From Blastococcus saxobsidens (GTDB taxonomy: Bacteria; Actinomycetota; Actinomycetes; Mycobacteriales; Geodermatophilaceae), in the NCBI RefSeq assembly GCF_002938435.1, contig NZ_POQT01000035.1, positions 1 through 48,173 on the forward strand: a stretch of 48,173 bases of DNA. The letters are read 5' to 3'. Of the stretch, positions 8,629 through 17,426 are shown piece by piece. A program made the translations under genes and the position numbers. Position 1 is the first letter of the stretch; each line of letters begins with the position of its first letter. The notes beneath the pieces were generated by a model, which ran no database searches, was not told the origin of the DNA, and saw only the letters and a program-made list of their open reading frames with translations.

Positions 8629-10188
8629 TCACTCCGTGACCGAGGACACCTCGCGGCGCCTGCCCGGCAGCCAGATCAGCACCACCCCGGCGGCCACGAT
8701 CGAGGCCGCCGCCGTACCGATCGCGGTCACGTGCATGGCCGAGACGAAGGCCTCGCGGGCCGGACCGACCACCTCGGCGGCCGCCGCGACCGCCTCCGGG
8801 TCGCCGTCGGCCTGCACCCGGCGGACGGCCTCGAGGGTGGCGACGATGGACTGCGCGGCCTCCTCCCGCGCCTCCGGCGGGAGCCGGTCGGCCGCCGCGC
8901 CGAGGTGCGCGGCGTAGGAGGCGGTCAGGATCGAGCCCAGGATCGCCACGCCGAGGGCCCCGCCCACCTGGCGCACCGAGTTGTTCACCGCTGCGCCGGC
9001 GCCGGCCTTGTCGCGGGGCACGACGGACATGATCGACTCGGTGGCCGGCGCCATGACCGCCCCCATGCCGATCCCCTGCACGGCGAGGACCCCGACCAGC
9101 AGCCACAGCGGGGTGGTCAGCCCGAGCAGCTGGACCCCGAGGAAGGACAGCGCGATGAGCGCGAAGCCGGTCGCGCAGACCGCCTTGGCGCCGAACCGGT
9201 CGGCCAGCCCGGAGCTCGGCGGCGCCATGACCGCCATGCCGAGGGCTACCGGGATGAGCGCGGCACCGCTCTCCAGAGGGCTGTAGCCGAGGACACCCTG
9301 CAGGTAGAACACCAGGTAGAACGTGGCGCCGAGCAGCGCGAAGAAGTTCAGCCCGAGGGCGCCCGCGGCCGCCGAGAAGGCGGGGTCGCGGAACAGCGAG
9401 ACGTCCAGCGCGGGATGGGCGGAACGGCGCTGCAGCCAGACGAACAGCGCGAGCAGGATCAGCCCGCCCAGCAGCGGCACCAGGACGCCGGGCGTCGTCC
9501 AGCCCTCGCCGCTGCCACCGCGGATGATCCCGTAGACGAGCCCCGCCAGGGCGACGATCGACAGCAGCACACCGGGGACGTCCAGCCGGCCGGGGCTGGG
9601 GTCGCGCGACTCGGGGACGACCGCGAAGACGGCCACCAGGCCGAGCACGGCGACCGGCACGCCGACGAGGAAGACCGCCCCCCACCAGAAGTGCTCGAGG
9701 ACGGCCCCGCCGGCCAGCGGCCCGCCGGCGATGGCGATGCCCGCGGTCCCCGCCCAGACGCCGATGGCCCGTCCGCGCTCGTGCGGCGGGAAGACGTTGG
9801 TGATGACGGCGAGCGTCGTCGGCTGGACCGCCGCACCGCCGGCGCCCATGACCGCACGCCAGGCGATCAGCTCCAGCGGGCTGTCGCTGAAGGCGGCCAG
9901 CACCGAGCCGACGGCGAAGACGCCCAGCCCGATGAGCAGGACCCGGCGGCGGCCGATCCGGTCGCCGATGACGCCCCAGGAGAACAGCAGCCCGGCGAAC
10001 ACGAGGATGTAGGAGTCCACCGCCCACTGGAGCTCGCCCTGGGTGGCGCCGAGCTCCCGCTGGAGAGTCGGGATGGCGACGTTGAGGATCGTGTTGCCCA
10101 TGATCACCACGAGCAGGCAGACCGTCATGGTGGCCAGCACCCACCAGCGGCGGGAGTAGCCGGGGGAGGTCTCGACCCCGGGCCTCAA
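8629..10188 (-). CDS. MFS drug exporter, DHA2 (EmrB/QacA) family, 14 TM
   Basis: 519 residues from TTG 10188. Fourteen hydrophobic segments; motif A GVIGDRIGRRRVLL after TM2, and the antiporter motif region VMGAGGAAVQPTTLAVI in TM5. It should use the proton gradient to export hydrophobic compounds across the inner membrane. The TTG overlaps the ybjN stop by four bases (TTGA), suggesting translational coupling; in-frame starts further upstream would lie inside ybjN. A 50-residue loop between the last two TMs is Ala/Glu-rich. Neither it nor the oxoamine synthase downstream belongs to the conserved mshA-gpmA block, so they may be a linked insertion. Substrate unknown. Confidence 0.9.
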   Translation of the reverse strand: MRPGVETSPGYSRRWWVLATMTVCLLVVIMGNTILNVAIPTLQRELGATQGELQWAVDSYILVFAGLLFSWGVIGDRIGRRRVLLIGLGVFAVGSVLAAFSDSPLELIAWRAVMGAGGAAVQPTTLAVITNVFPPHERGRAIGVWAGTAGIAIAGGPLAGGAVLEHFWWGAVFLVGVPVAVLGLVAVFAVVPESRDPSPGRLDVPGVLLSIVALAGLVYGIIRGGSGEGWTTPGVLVPLLGGLILLALFVWLQRRSAHPALDVSLFRDPAFSAAAGALGLNFFALLGATFYLVFYLQGVLGYSPLESGAALIPVALGMAVMAPPSSGLADRFGAKAVCATGFALIALSFLGVQLLGLTTPLWLLVGVLAVQGIGMGAVMAPATESIMSVVPRDKAGAGAAVNNSVRQVGGALGVAILGSILTASYAAHLGAAADRLPPEAREEAAQSIVATLEAVRRVQADGDPEAVAAAAEVVGPAREAFVSAMHVTAIGTAAASIVAAGVVLIWLPGRRREVSSVTE

Positions 10189-10688
10189 GACCGGCGGGTG
10201 GGATCCGCGAACGACGCGAAGGCCTCGAGGTTGCGCAGCGGCTCCCCGCGCTTGACCCGCCACTCCCACTCGCGGCGGATGGCGGTGCCGAACCCGATCT
10301 CCAGCATGGTGTTGAAGTGGTCGTCGGCGTAGCTGAGCACCGCGCCGAGGAGGCGGTCGAGCTCATCGGGGGTGACGGCGGCGTGCGGCAGCCGCCCGGT
10401 CAGGTAGACGTCGCCGACGGAGTCGATCGAGTAGCTGACGCCGTACATGCGCGCGTTGTGCTGCAACAGGTAGGTCCACAGCTGCTCGCGGTTCTCGTCC
10501 GGCTGGCGGCAGACGAACGCCTCCACCCGCAGCGAGTGCTCTCCCACGATCAGCCCGCAGACGGTCTTGAGCTTCTTGGTGCCCGGCAGGTCGACGAGCC
10601 AGGTGCCCGGCCGCGGGTGCTCGTGCACCAGCTCGCTGTCGCGCAGCGTCTGGTCGATGACGGCGTCGAGCTCGTCGACCGTGCTCAC
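10185..10688 (-). CDS. YbjN-domain protein
   Basis: 167 residues, soluble. The YbjN fold resembles type III secretion chaperones; in actinobacteria this gene follows mshA (Rv0487 in M. tuberculosis, from memory). Recognisable segments: [33 protein letters not shown] and [17 protein letters not shown]. The GTG at 10688 overlaps the mshA stop by four bases (GTGA). Function unproven; the constant association with mshA hints at a link to thiol metabolism. Confidence 0.88.
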   Translation of the reverse strand: MSTVDELDAVIDQTLRDSELVHEHPRPGTWLVDLPGTKKLKTVCGLIVGEHSLRVEAFVCRQPDENREQLWTYLLQHNARMYGVSYSIDSVGDVYLTGRLPHAAVTPDELDRLLGAVLSYADDHFNTMLEIGFGTAIRREWEWRVKRGEPLRNLEAFASFADPTRRS

Positions 10689-12016
10689 CGGGCCACCGAC
10701 ATCCCGGGCAGCGAGCGCAGGGCACCGCCCCGCCGGGCCCGCCGGACCGGAGCGGCGGCCATGTCACGGGCCGCGGCGGCGTAGCCGTCCACCAGCGCGT
10801 CCACGGTGCGGTCCCAGGAGAAGCGGCCGGCGTGCCGTCGGGCGCCGGCGGCCAGCAGCTCCCGGCGGGCCAGGACGGCGCGCACCGCGACCGCGTAGTC
10901 GGCCGGGTCGTGGCCGGGGACCAGGACGCCGGAGACGCCGTCGCGGACCGCCGTCGGCAGCCCGCCCACGGCGGCCGCGACGACGGGGGTACCGCAGGCC
11001 TGCGACTCCAGCGCCACCAGGCCGAAGGACTCGTTGTGGCTGGGCACCACGGTGACGTCGGCGGCGCGGTAGAAGTCGGCGAGCCGCTCCGGGGGCTGCG
11101 GCGGGGAGAACCGGACGATGTCGGGGATGCCCAGTTCGACGGCCAGCTTCTCCAGCTGCCGGGGCGCGTCCAGGCCGGTGCCGCTGGGGGCGCCGACGAC
11201 GTGCACCTGCAGCCGGTCGCGCAGCGCCGGGTCGTCGGCGAGCATCCGGGCAGCCGTGCCGAGCAGGACGTCGGGGGCCTTGAGCGGCTGGATGCGGCCG
11301 ACGAAGAGCAGCACGACGGCGTCGTCCGGGACGCCGACGGCACGCCGGGCCGCCGTCCGGCTGCCGGGGGCGAACCGGTCCAGGTCGACGCCGGGCGGGA
11401 CGACGAGCGTGCGGGCCGGGTCCGCGCCGTAGAGGCGCACCAGCTGGCGGGCCTCCTCGTCGGTGTTGGCGACCAGCCGGTCGGCCTCGGCGACGACCTG
11501 CTCCTCGCCGATCACCCGGGATCGGGGCTCGGGACGGTCACCGGCGGCCAGCGCCTCGTTCTTGACCTTGGCCAGGGTGTGCGCGGTGTGCACCAGCGGC
11601 ACGCTCCACCGGTCCCGGGCGAGGTAGCCGACCTGGCCGGAGAGCCAGTAGTGGGAGTGGACGACGTCGTAGTAGCCCGGCTCGTGCTGGGCCTCCTCGC
11701 GCAGCACCGCGGCGGTGAACGCGCACAGCTGGGCCGGCAGTTCCTCCTTGCCCAGACCCTCGAACGGACCGGCGCTGACGTGCCGCACGGTGACACCGGG
11801 GCTCATCTCGACGACCGGCGGGAGGTCGCTGGAGGTGGCGCGGGTGAAGACGTCGACGGCGATGCCGCGGGCGGCCAGCCGGCGGGAGACCTCGACGATG
11901 TAGACGTTCATGCCGCCCGCGTCGCCGGCGCCGGGCTGGTCGAGGGGGCTGGTGTGCACCGAGAGGGTCGCCACCCGCCGGGGCAGCCCCGGACCCGGGA
12001 AGCGGCGAGCGGGCAC
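10685..12016 (-). CDS. mshA: D-inositol-3-phosphate glycosyltransferase (mycothiol step 1)
   Basis: 443 residues. GT4 family, GT-B fold, transferring GlcNAc from UDP-GlcNAc to 1-L-inositol-1-phosphate in the cytoplasm. The N-terminal domain has [19 protein letters not shown] with the Gly-rich loop and [14 protein letters not shown]; the C-terminal domain has [14 protein letters not shown] and the nucleotide-sugar EX7E-type motif in [17 protein letters not shown]. The N-terminus is short (about 15 residues) compared with mycobacterial MshA. The GTG at 12016 has AGGT upstream. mshD for the last pathway step is at 34991; mshB and mshC are not in the window. Confidence 0.95.
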   Translation of the reverse strand: MPARRFPGPGLPRRVATLSVHTSPLDQPGAGDAGGMNVYIVEVSRRLAARGIAVDVFTRATSSDLPPVVEMSPGVTVRHVSAGPFEGLGKEELPAQLCAFTAAVLREEAQHEPGYYDVVHSHYWLSGQVGYLARDRWSVPLVHTAHTLAKVKNEALAAGDRPEPRSRVIGEEQVVAEADRLVANTDEEARQLVRLYGADPARTLVVPPGVDLDRFAPGSRTAARRAVGVPDDAVVLLFVGRIQPLKAPDVLLGTAARMLADDPALRDRLQVHVVGAPSGTGLDAPRQLEKLAVELGIPDIVRFSPPQPPERLADFYRAADVTVVPSHNESFGLVALESQACGTPVVAAAVGGLPTAVRDGVSGVLVPGHDPADYAVAVRAVLARRELLAAGARRHAGRFSWDRTVDALVDGYAAAARDMAAAPVRRARRGGALRSLPGMSVAR

Positions 12017-12124
12017 GTGCGACCTCCCGCTCTGCGCTGCACCGGCTGGTGCGGATTCCTGGCCGGGCGCCTCCGCGGCACCCCCGTCTGGTTCCCATCC
12101 TGCAACAGCGCGAGGATGGCCCGC

Positions 12125-12910
12125 ATGCCCGACCCCACCGAGACCACCCCGTCCGAGTCCCGCCCGCTGCCCGGTCGCGGGCGCACCGCCGTCGTCACCG
12201 GGGCCTCCAGCGGCATCGGCGCGGCGACCGCTGCCCGGCTGGCGGCCGAGGGTTTCGACGTCGTCGTCGGCGCCCGCCGGGTCGACCGGCTGGAGGAGCT
12301 GGCGTCGTCGGTCGGGGCGCGGGCGCTGCCGTTGGACGTGACCGACCCGGCGTCGGTCGCGGCGTTCGTGACCGCGCTGGACCGGGTGGACGTGCTGGTC
12401 AACAACGCCGGCGGGGCGTTCGACGCCAACCCCGTGGCCGATGCCGACCTCGACGCGTGGGCGCGCACCTACGAGGTGAACGTGCTCGGGACGGTGCGGC
12501 TGACCAAGGCGCTGCTCCCCGCGCTGCGGGCCTCAGGTGCGGGTGACGTGCTGTTCGTCGGCTCGACCGCCGGGCTCACCTCCTACGAGGGCGGGGCGTC
12601 CTATACCGCGGCCAAGCACGGGGTGCACACGCTGGCGGAGACGTTGCGGCTGGAGCTCTGCGGCGAGCCGGTGCGGGTCATCGAGATCGCGCCGGGGATG
12701 GTGCGCACCGAGGAGTTCTCGCTGAACCGGCTCGGTTCCGCCGACAAGGCCGACGCGGTCTACCAGGGTGTGCGCGAGCCGCTGGTGGCCGAGGACGTCG
12801 CCGACTGCATCGCCTGGGCGCTCACCCGCCCGCACCACGTGAACGTGGACCTGCTCGTCGTCCGCCCCCGCGCCCAGGCCGCCCAGCACAAGGTCGCGCG
12901 GGAGAGCTGA
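12125..12910 (+). CDS. Short-chain dehydrogenase/reductase
   Basis: 261 residues from ATG 12125, chosen because GAGGA lies eight bases upstream; ATG 12116 is the alternative. Rossmann-fold oxidoreductase. The cofactor motif is [19 protein letters not shown], followed by GARRVDR, whose basic residues favour NADP. Then NNAGG, and the catalytic Ser and YxxxK in [20 protein letters not shown]. It resembles the YdfG/serine-dehydrogenase-like classical SDRs. It is divergent from mshA, as Rv0484c is near mshA in M. tuberculosis (from memory). Substrate unknown. Confidence 0.92.
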   Translation: MPDPTETTPSESRPLPGRGRTAVVTGASSGIGAATAARLAAEGFDVVVGARRVDRLEELASSVGARALPLDVTDPASVAAFVTALDRVDVLVNNAGGAFDANPVADADLDAWARTYEVNVLGTVRLTKALLPALRASGAGDVLFVGSTAGLTSYEGGASYTAAKHGVHTLAETLRLELCGEPVRVIEIAPGMVRTEEFSLNRLGSADKADAVYQGVREPLVAEDVADCIAWALTRPHHVNVDLLVVRPRAQAAQHKVARES

Positions 12911-12911
12911 A

Positions 12912-13196
12912 CTACTCCGCCGCGAGCAATCGGTACGCCTCTGCCAGGGCGGCGGGATCCAGCCGCGATCCGCAGCGCTCCGATGCCTCGCGGTAGGGCG
13001 CGAGCTCGGCGCCGTCGAAACGGGCCCCGTGCGCGGCGGAGTGGAGCAGCCCCGCGAGATCGCCGTCGGCACCGGTCCGGTCCATCCAGGCGGTCCACTC
13101 CGCGTCGCTCGCCTGCCCGCTGGGGCTGGGGTGGGCCGCGGAGAGCAGCGTGTACAGGGCGCGCAGCTGCGTCTGGCGGTCGTCGTCCGTCGTCAC
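12912..13196 (-). CDS. Small uncharacterised soluble protein downstream of murB
   Basis: 94 residues, acidic, no membrane segment or Cys cluster (one Cys). It starts MTTDDDRQTQLRALYTLLSA, has an alpha-helical composition and ends AEAYRLLAAE. The ATG overlaps the murB stop by four bases (ATGA), strong support that it is translated. It converges on the SDR gene with one base between them. I do not recognise the family. Confidence 0.7.
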   Translation of the reverse strand: MTTDDDRQTQLRALYTLLSAAHPSPSGQASDAEWTAWMDRTGADGDLAGLLHSAAHGARFDGAELAPYREASERCGSRLDPAALAEAYRLLAAE

Positions 13197-14200
13197 GGCC
13201 GCACCGCCGTCGGTTCGCGGTCGAGAGTGACGCCGAACCGCTCCTCGACGGTGGCAACGATCCGCCCGGCGAAGGCGAGCAGCTCGGCGGCGGTCGCGCC
13301 GTCCTCGGTGGTCAGCGCCAGGCTGTGCCGCGACGACGTCCCGACGTGCCCGTCGCGCGTCCCGCGGCCGAAGCCGGCGTGCTGCACCAGCCAGGCGGCG
13401 CTGAGCTTGACCCGCCCGTCGCCGGCCGGCCAGCTCGGGCAGCCCTCGACGGCGCGCTCCGCGGGCACGATCGGGTTGGTGAAGAACGAGCCGGCGCTGC
13501 GGCTGTCGGGATCGGCCGGGTCCCAGACCATGCCCTTGCCGCGGCGCAGCGCCAGCACCGCGTCCCGGACGGCGGCCAGCGGCGCCGTCTCGCCCACCTC
13601 GATGCCGAGGCTGCGCGCCAGCTCGGCGTAGCCGACCGGCCGGGAGAGCTCGCCCCGGTGCAGCGCGAAGGTCACCTCGAGGACGACGAAGCGGCCGGGC
13701 TCGCGCTTGAGCCGGCTGTCGCGGTAGGCGAAACCGCAGTCGGCCGGGGAGAGCACGCGCTGGGTCTTCTCGTGCCGGTCGTAGGCGTGCACCTCGGTGA
13801 TCGTCTGGGCGACCTCCTGGCCGTAGGCGCCCACGTTCTGCACCGGCGTCGCACCCGTGGAGCCGGGGATGCCGGACAGCGCCTCCATGCCGGCCAGCCC
13901 GGCCTCCACGGTGTAGCCGACCAGGTGGTCCCAGTCCTCCCCCGCCTGGACGGTGAGGGAGTTCCCCGTCCGCTCGATCCCCCGGGACCGCACGGCGACG
14001 ACGTCCCCGGGCCAGCCCTCGTCCGGGGCGATGAGGTTGGACCCGCCGCCGAGCACCAGCAGGGGGCGGCCGGACTCGTCGGCGTCGCGGACCGCCGTCA
14101 CCAGTTCCGCAGCGGTCTCCACCTCGATCAGCCGCTCCGCGGGACCGCCGACGGCGAGGGTGGTGAGGTCCGCGAGACGGACGTCGGATCGCACCTGCAC
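13193..14200 (-). CDS. murB: UDP-N-acetylenolpyruvoylglucosamine reductase
   Basis: 335 residues from GTG 14200. FAD enzyme reducing enolpyruvyl-UDP-GlcNAc to UDP-MurNAc for peptidoglycan. FAD-binding motifs: LTTLAVGGPAERLIEV, LGGGSNLIAPDEGW and SGIPGSTGATPVQNVGAYGQ; the proton-donor serine lies in SAGSFFTNPIV. The C-terminal substrate domain contains LVQHAGFGRGTRDGHVGTSS, type I MurB. The start is set by TACCGT six bases upstream (leaderless); an earlier ATG would run into the divergent methyltransferase gene. The motif normally reads GSVGG; here it is GSTGA. Confidence 0.95.
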   Translation of the reverse strand: MQVRSDVRLADLTTLAVGGPAERLIEVETAAELVTAVRDADESGRPLLVLGGGSNLIAPDEGWPGDVVAVRSRGIERTGNSLTVQAGEDWDHLVGYTVEAGLAGMEALSGIPGSTGATPVQNVGAYGQEVAQTITEVHAYDRHEKTQRVLSPADCGFAYRDSRLKREPGRFVVLEVTFALHRGELSRPVGYAELARSLGIEVGETAPLAAVRDAVLALRRGKGMVWDPADPDSRSAGSFFTNPIVPAERAVEGCPSWPAGDGRVKLSAAWLVQHAGFGRGTRDGHVGTSSRHSLALTTEDGATAAELLAFAGRIVATVEERFGVTLDREPTAVRP

Positions 14201-14234
14201 GGGTCGACGGTAACCGGGACTACCCTGACGCCCG

Positions 14235-15104
14235 GTGAGCGAGGCGGGCAACGATCACAAACGTCGGGCCTCGCTGTCCCCGCAGCCGCAGCGGAAGGCC
14301 CCCCGACTGGCCGCCGGACGGGCCCGGGCGCTCGGCCTCCCCACCCGCGGCACCACGAACGCCAACCGGCTGCGGCGCGTCGACCGGTGGATCGTGACCA
14401 CCCAGGTCCCCCGGCTGCGCGACTCCGCCCGACCGCTCGTGGTGGACCTCGGCTACGGCTCCTCGGCGGTGACCACGCTGGAGCTGGTGGAGCGGCTCGG
14501 GCCCGAGGTCGACGGCCTGGAGGTCGTCGGGCTGGAGATCGATCCCGAGCGGGTCGCCGCCGTGGCCGAGGACCGGGACCCGCCGCGGGTCGACTTCGGC
14601 GTGGGCGGGTTCGAGCTGGCCGGCCTGCAGCCGGTCCTGGTGCGCGCCTTCAACGTGCTGCGCCAGTACGACGAGGAGTCCGCGGCCCGCGCCTGGGACA
14701 CGATGCGCCGCGCGCTGGCGCCCGGCGGGCTGCTCGTGGAGGGCACCTGCGACGAGTGGGGACGGCGCTCGGCGTGGGTGGCGCTGGACGCCGACGGTCC
14801 GCTCACCCTGACCCTGGCCGCCCGGGTGTCGGACATCGGGACGCCGTCGGACCTGGCCGAGCGGCTGCCCAAGGCGCTGATCCACCACAACGTGCCCGGG
14901 CAGCCGGTGCACGAGTTCCTGCGGGCGTTCGACGCCGCGTGGGCCGCCGCCGCGGGGCTGTCGACGTTCGGCCCGCGGCAGCGCTGGGTCGCCGCCGTGG
15001 AGGCGCTCGGCGAGCAGGGCTGGCCGCTGGTGGGGTCCAGCCGCCGGTGGCGCCACGGCGAGGTGACCGTGCGCTGGTCGGCGGTCGCCCCGGTGGGCGC
15101 ATGA
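14235..15104 (+). CDS. Class I SAM-dependent methyltransferase-like protein
   Basis: 289 residues. After a basic N-terminus (about 45 residues) comes a Rossmann-type SAM site: motif I VVDLGYGSSAVTTLELVERL, an acidic residue ending strand 2 in VVGLEIDPERV, and motif IV-like QPVLVRAFNVLRQYDEES, then a post-core LAPGGLLVEGTCDEWG. The GTG at 14235 lies eight bases after TACCCT. It overlaps the next gene by four bases (ATGA). Substrate unknown; motif I lacks the usual GxGxG (it has GYGSS). Confidence 0.82.
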   Translation: MSEAGNDHKRRASLSPQPQRKAPRLAAGRARALGLPTRGTTNANRLRRVDRWIVTTQVPRLRDSARPLVVDLGYGSSAVTTLELVERLGPEVDGLEVVGLEIDPERVAAVAEDRDPPRVDFGVGGFELAGLQPVLVRAFNVLRQYDEESAARAWDTMRRALAPGGLLVEGTCDEWGRRSAWVALDADGPLTLTLAARVSDIGTPSDLAERLPKALIHHNVPGQPVHEFLRAFDAAWAAAAGLSTFGPRQRWVAAVEALGEQGWPLVGSSRRWRHGEVTVRWSAVAPVGA

Positions 15105-15940
15105 GGATCCCGCCCGGACCGACGCCGGTCACCGGCGGCACCGCCGAGCTGCTGGCCGACGCCGACCGCGACGGGGCCTGGATGCTGCTGGTGAACGGCA
15201 CCCCGCAGTCGCACGTGGACCTCGACGACCCGGCGCACCTGGAGTTCGAGTACGTCCGCCGCATGGGGCACGTCCTCGACCTGGCCGCCGAACCGGGCGC
15301 CGCACTGGACGTCGTGCACCTGGGCGGCGGGGCGCTGACCCTGCCCCGGTACGTCGCCACCACCCGACCCGGGTCCCGGCAGCGGGTGGTCGAGATCGAC
15401 GAACCGCTCACCGAGCTGGTCCGCGAGCACCTGCCGCTCCCCCGGCGCGCCCGCATCCGCGTGCGTGCGGCCGACGCCCGCGCCGCGCTGATCACGATGC
15501 ATCCGGCGAGCGCCGACGTGGTGATCACCGACGTGTTCGCGGGCGCCCGCACCCCGGCGCACCTGACCAGCGCCGAGTTCGCGGCCGAGGCGGCCCGCGT
15601 GCTGCGCCCCGGCGGTTTCTACGTCGCGAACGTCGCCGACGGCCCCCCGTTGCGCTTCGCCCGCGCCCAGGTCGCCACCCTCCGCACCGCCTTCCGGCAC
15701 GTCTGCCTGCTCGCCGAGCCGGGGACGCTGCGCGGCCGCCGCTTCGGCAACCTCGTCGCCGTGGCCTCCGATGCCGGGCTCCCCCTGGCCGGGCTCAGCC
15801 GCGCCTGCGCCCGTGACCCCATGCCCTCCCGGGTCGTCGACGGGGCGGACCTCGAGCAGTTCACCGGCGCGGCCCAGCCGGTCCGGGACGCCGACGCCCA
15901 GCCCTCACCCGAACCACCGGCGGGCGTCTTCGGTCGCTGA
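15101..15940 (+). CDS. Spermidine synthase-like (PABMT) protein
   Basis: 279 residues. Polyamine aminopropyltransferase fold: a short beta-domain with MLLVNGTPQSHVDLDDPAHLEFEY, then LDVVHLGGGALTLPRYVATTRPGSR (the GGG loop), the acidic VVEIDEPL strand, DARAAL and the catalytic-loop region VVITDVFAGARTPAHLTSAEF. In true spermidine synthases this loop is DxxDP, here TDVFAGA, so polyamine synthesis is doubtful. The beta-domain has HLEFEY in place of EHxYHE. Co-translated with the upstream methyltransferase-like gene. Similar proteins are common, unassigned, in actinobacteria. Confidence 0.85.
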   Translation: MRIPPGPTPVTGGTAELLADADRDGAWMLLVNGTPQSHVDLDDPAHLEFEYVRRMGHVLDLAAEPGAALDVVHLGGGALTLPRYVATTRPGSRQRVVEIDEPLTELVREHLPLPRRARIRVRAADARAALITMHPASADVVITDVFAGARTPAHLTSAEFAAEAARVLRPGGFYVANVADGPPLRFARAQVATLRTAFRHVCLLAEPGTLRGRRFGNLVAVASDAGLPLAGLSRACARDPMPSRVVDGADLEQFTGAAQPVRDADAQPSPEPPAGVFGR

Positions 15941-15988
15941 GCGCCGACCGGCGGTTGTGCGCCGGGCCCGTCCGGCGCACCGCGACCG

Positions 15989-15994
15989 TAGGCT
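15989..15994 (+). promoter_or_regulatory. -10 hexamer of the PspC gene (leaderless)
   Basis: TAGGCT followed by six bases and ATG at 16001. Confidence 0.5.
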
Positions 15995-16000
15995 GCCCGC

Positions 16001-16204
16001 ATGACGACGCCTGCCTCGTACCGGCTCCGCCGGGCCTCCCGGAACAAGCTCGTCGCGGGCGTGTGCGCCGGGATCGCGCGCCGCTACGGCCTGTCCCGCG
16101 GCGGCCTGCGCGTGGCCTTCCTGATCTCCTGCGTGCTCCCCGGCCCGCAGTTCGTCGCCTACCTGCTGCTCTGGATCCTCATCCCGGCCGACGACCAGCC
16201 CTGA
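16001..16204 (+). CDS. PspC-domain membrane protein
   Basis: 67 residues. Residues 8-64 are a PspC domain: RRASRNKLVAGVCAGIARRY, then one hydrophobic segment (about 36-60) ending LLWILIPADDQP. PspC-type proteins sit in the inner membrane and take part in envelope-stress sensing. This is the minimal stand-alone form, common in actinobacteria. Convergent with the DUF2516 gene. Leaderless start. Confidence 0.9.
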   Translation: MTTPASYRLRRASRNKLVAGVCAGIARRYGLSRGGLRVAFLISCVLPGPQFVAYLLLWILIPADDQP

Positions 16205-16222
16205 GACGGGTCGTGCGCCGGG

Positions 16223-16507
16223 CTACCAGCTGTTGCCGCGGCGCAGGCCGCGGACCGCGGGGCGCACGTCGACCAGGTAGACGGTCGCGGCGATGATCGC
16301 CGGCAGGCCGAGGAAGCTCATCAGGCCGAACAGGTAGACGATCGCGGTGGCCAGCCCGGTGATCGCCATCCACCCGGGCTTGGTCAGCTTGCCGGCGGCC
16401 ACGAAGGCACCTGCCGGGCGGATCAGCGAGTCGACGAAGGCCCAGGCGGCCAGTGCCAGACCGCCCCAGGTCAGGGCGGTGAGCAGCAACCAGTCGAACT
16501 CGGGCAT
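16223..16507 (-). CDS. DUF2516 membrane protein
   Basis: 94 residues with two or three membrane segments (about 6-28, 48-68 and possibly 68-82). Family hallmark AWAFVDSLIRPAGAFVAAGK and a C-terminal YLVDVRPAVRGLRRG. The ATG at 16507 follows TAGCCT by six bases, so it has its own leaderless promoter although it is also downstream of the HbhA-like gene. In M. tuberculosis the equivalent Rv0476 follows hbhA (from memory). Function unknown. Confidence 0.88.
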   Translation of the reverse strand: MPEFDWLLLTALTWGGLALAAWAFVDSLIRPAGAFVAAGKLTKPGWMAITGLATAIVYLFGLMSFLGLPAIIAATVYLVDVRPAVRGLRRGNSW

Positions 16508-16593
16508 GGGCCCAGGCTACTCGCGGTGACCCCCACGGCCAGGGGGCGACGCCGCAGCTTCCCCCCGGGGCGGCACGGCGTGACCGGACGCGA

Positions 16594-16631
16594 CAGGGCC
16601 CCGGAGCGCTGGTCGCAGCTCCGGGGCCCTG
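16594..16631 (-). terminator. Terminator after the HbhA-like gene
   Basis: A perfect 14-bp stem (CAGGGCCCCGGAGC with GCTCCGGGGCCCTG) and a 10-nt loop, starting 18 bp after the stop of the HbhA-like gene on the minus strand. No U-tract. It separates that gene from DUF2516. Confidence 0.8.
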
Positions 16632-16648
16632 GTCGTGGGACCGGTGGG

Positions 16649-17398
16649 TCAGTTCTTCTTGGCCGGCACGGCGGTCGGGTCGCTCCGGCGGGCGGTGCGG
16701 GCGCGGTTGACGCGGGCCGTCGTGGCCGGGGACTTCTTCGCGGCGGCGCTGCTCTTCTTCGCCGTCGACTTGGCCTTGGGCGCCTGCGCCGGCTCTTCGG
16801 CGACCTCGGCCACGGAGGCCTTGGTCGACTCGGCGGTCTCCCGCACGGCGTCTTCGGCCTTGGCGGCGGCCTTGGTGGCCTTACCGGCCGTCTTCTGCAC
16901 GATCGAGGTCACCTCGTCGGACGCCTCGGTGACGGCCTCGGCGGTCTCCTCGAGCGCCTCCTCGAGGGTGTCCTCGACGGTGTCCACGGCCTCCTCGGCG
17001 CGGCGGACGACGCGACGGACGGCGGGCTGGCGGCGCAGCTCCTCGACCACGACGGCGCCGCGCTCGGCCAGCGTCCCGACGGTGCTGACCGCCTGGGTGC
17101 GGGCGGTCTCGACCAGGCCGGCGACGGTGCTGCGCAGCACGTCGGGCCGGGCGACGGTGGCCAGCTGCTGCACGGTGCTGCGCGCGGTGCCGGCGGCCTC
17201 GGTGGCCCGGGTCCGGGCCTCCTTCACGGCCAGGTCGGCCTGGACCTGGGCCTCGCCCGGCAGGGCCTCGGCCTTGGTGCGGAACGAGGCGACGACGGTG
17301 CGGGCCCGCTCGACGGCGAGGTCACCGGCGCCGACGACGGCCAGCAGCGGGGTGCGGGCCTGCTCGGCGTACTGCTTCACGGTCTGGGTGGGGGTCAT
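16649..17398 (-). CDS. HbhA-like coiled-coil protein with Lys/Ala-rich tail
   Basis: 249 residues, no Cys, no signal peptide. Residues about 1-130 resemble the alpha-helical coiled-coil part of heparin-binding haemagglutinin (MTPTQTVKQYAEQARTPLLA, then VERARTVVASFRTKAEALPG). An acidic Glu/Val/Ala stretch (about 135-185) follows, then a Lys/Ala-rich tail with KKSSAAAKK and AKSTAKK runs ending PAKKN. HbhA binds heparin or lipid, and in non-pathogens probably acts at the membrane or on intracellular lipid inclusions. The XRE regulator upstream and DUF2516 downstream match the M. tuberculosis hbhA locus. The tail also resembles histone H1-like proteins, an alternative. AAGGAG precedes the ATG. 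Confidence 0.82.
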   Translation of the reverse strand: MTPTQTVKQYAEQARTPLLAVVGAGDLAVERARTVVASFRTKAEALPGEAQVQADLAVKEARTRATEAAGTARSTVQQLATVARPDVLRSTVAGLVETARTQAVSTVGTLAERGAVVVEELRRQPAVRRVVRRAEEAVDTVEDTLEEALEETAEAVTEASDEVTSIVQKTAGKATKAAAKAEDAVRETAESTKASVAEVAEEPAQAPKAKSTAKKSSAAAKKSPATTARVNRARTARRSDPTAVPAKKN

Positions 17399-17426
17399 GC
17401 CGACTCCTTGGGAGAGAGATGGGGGT

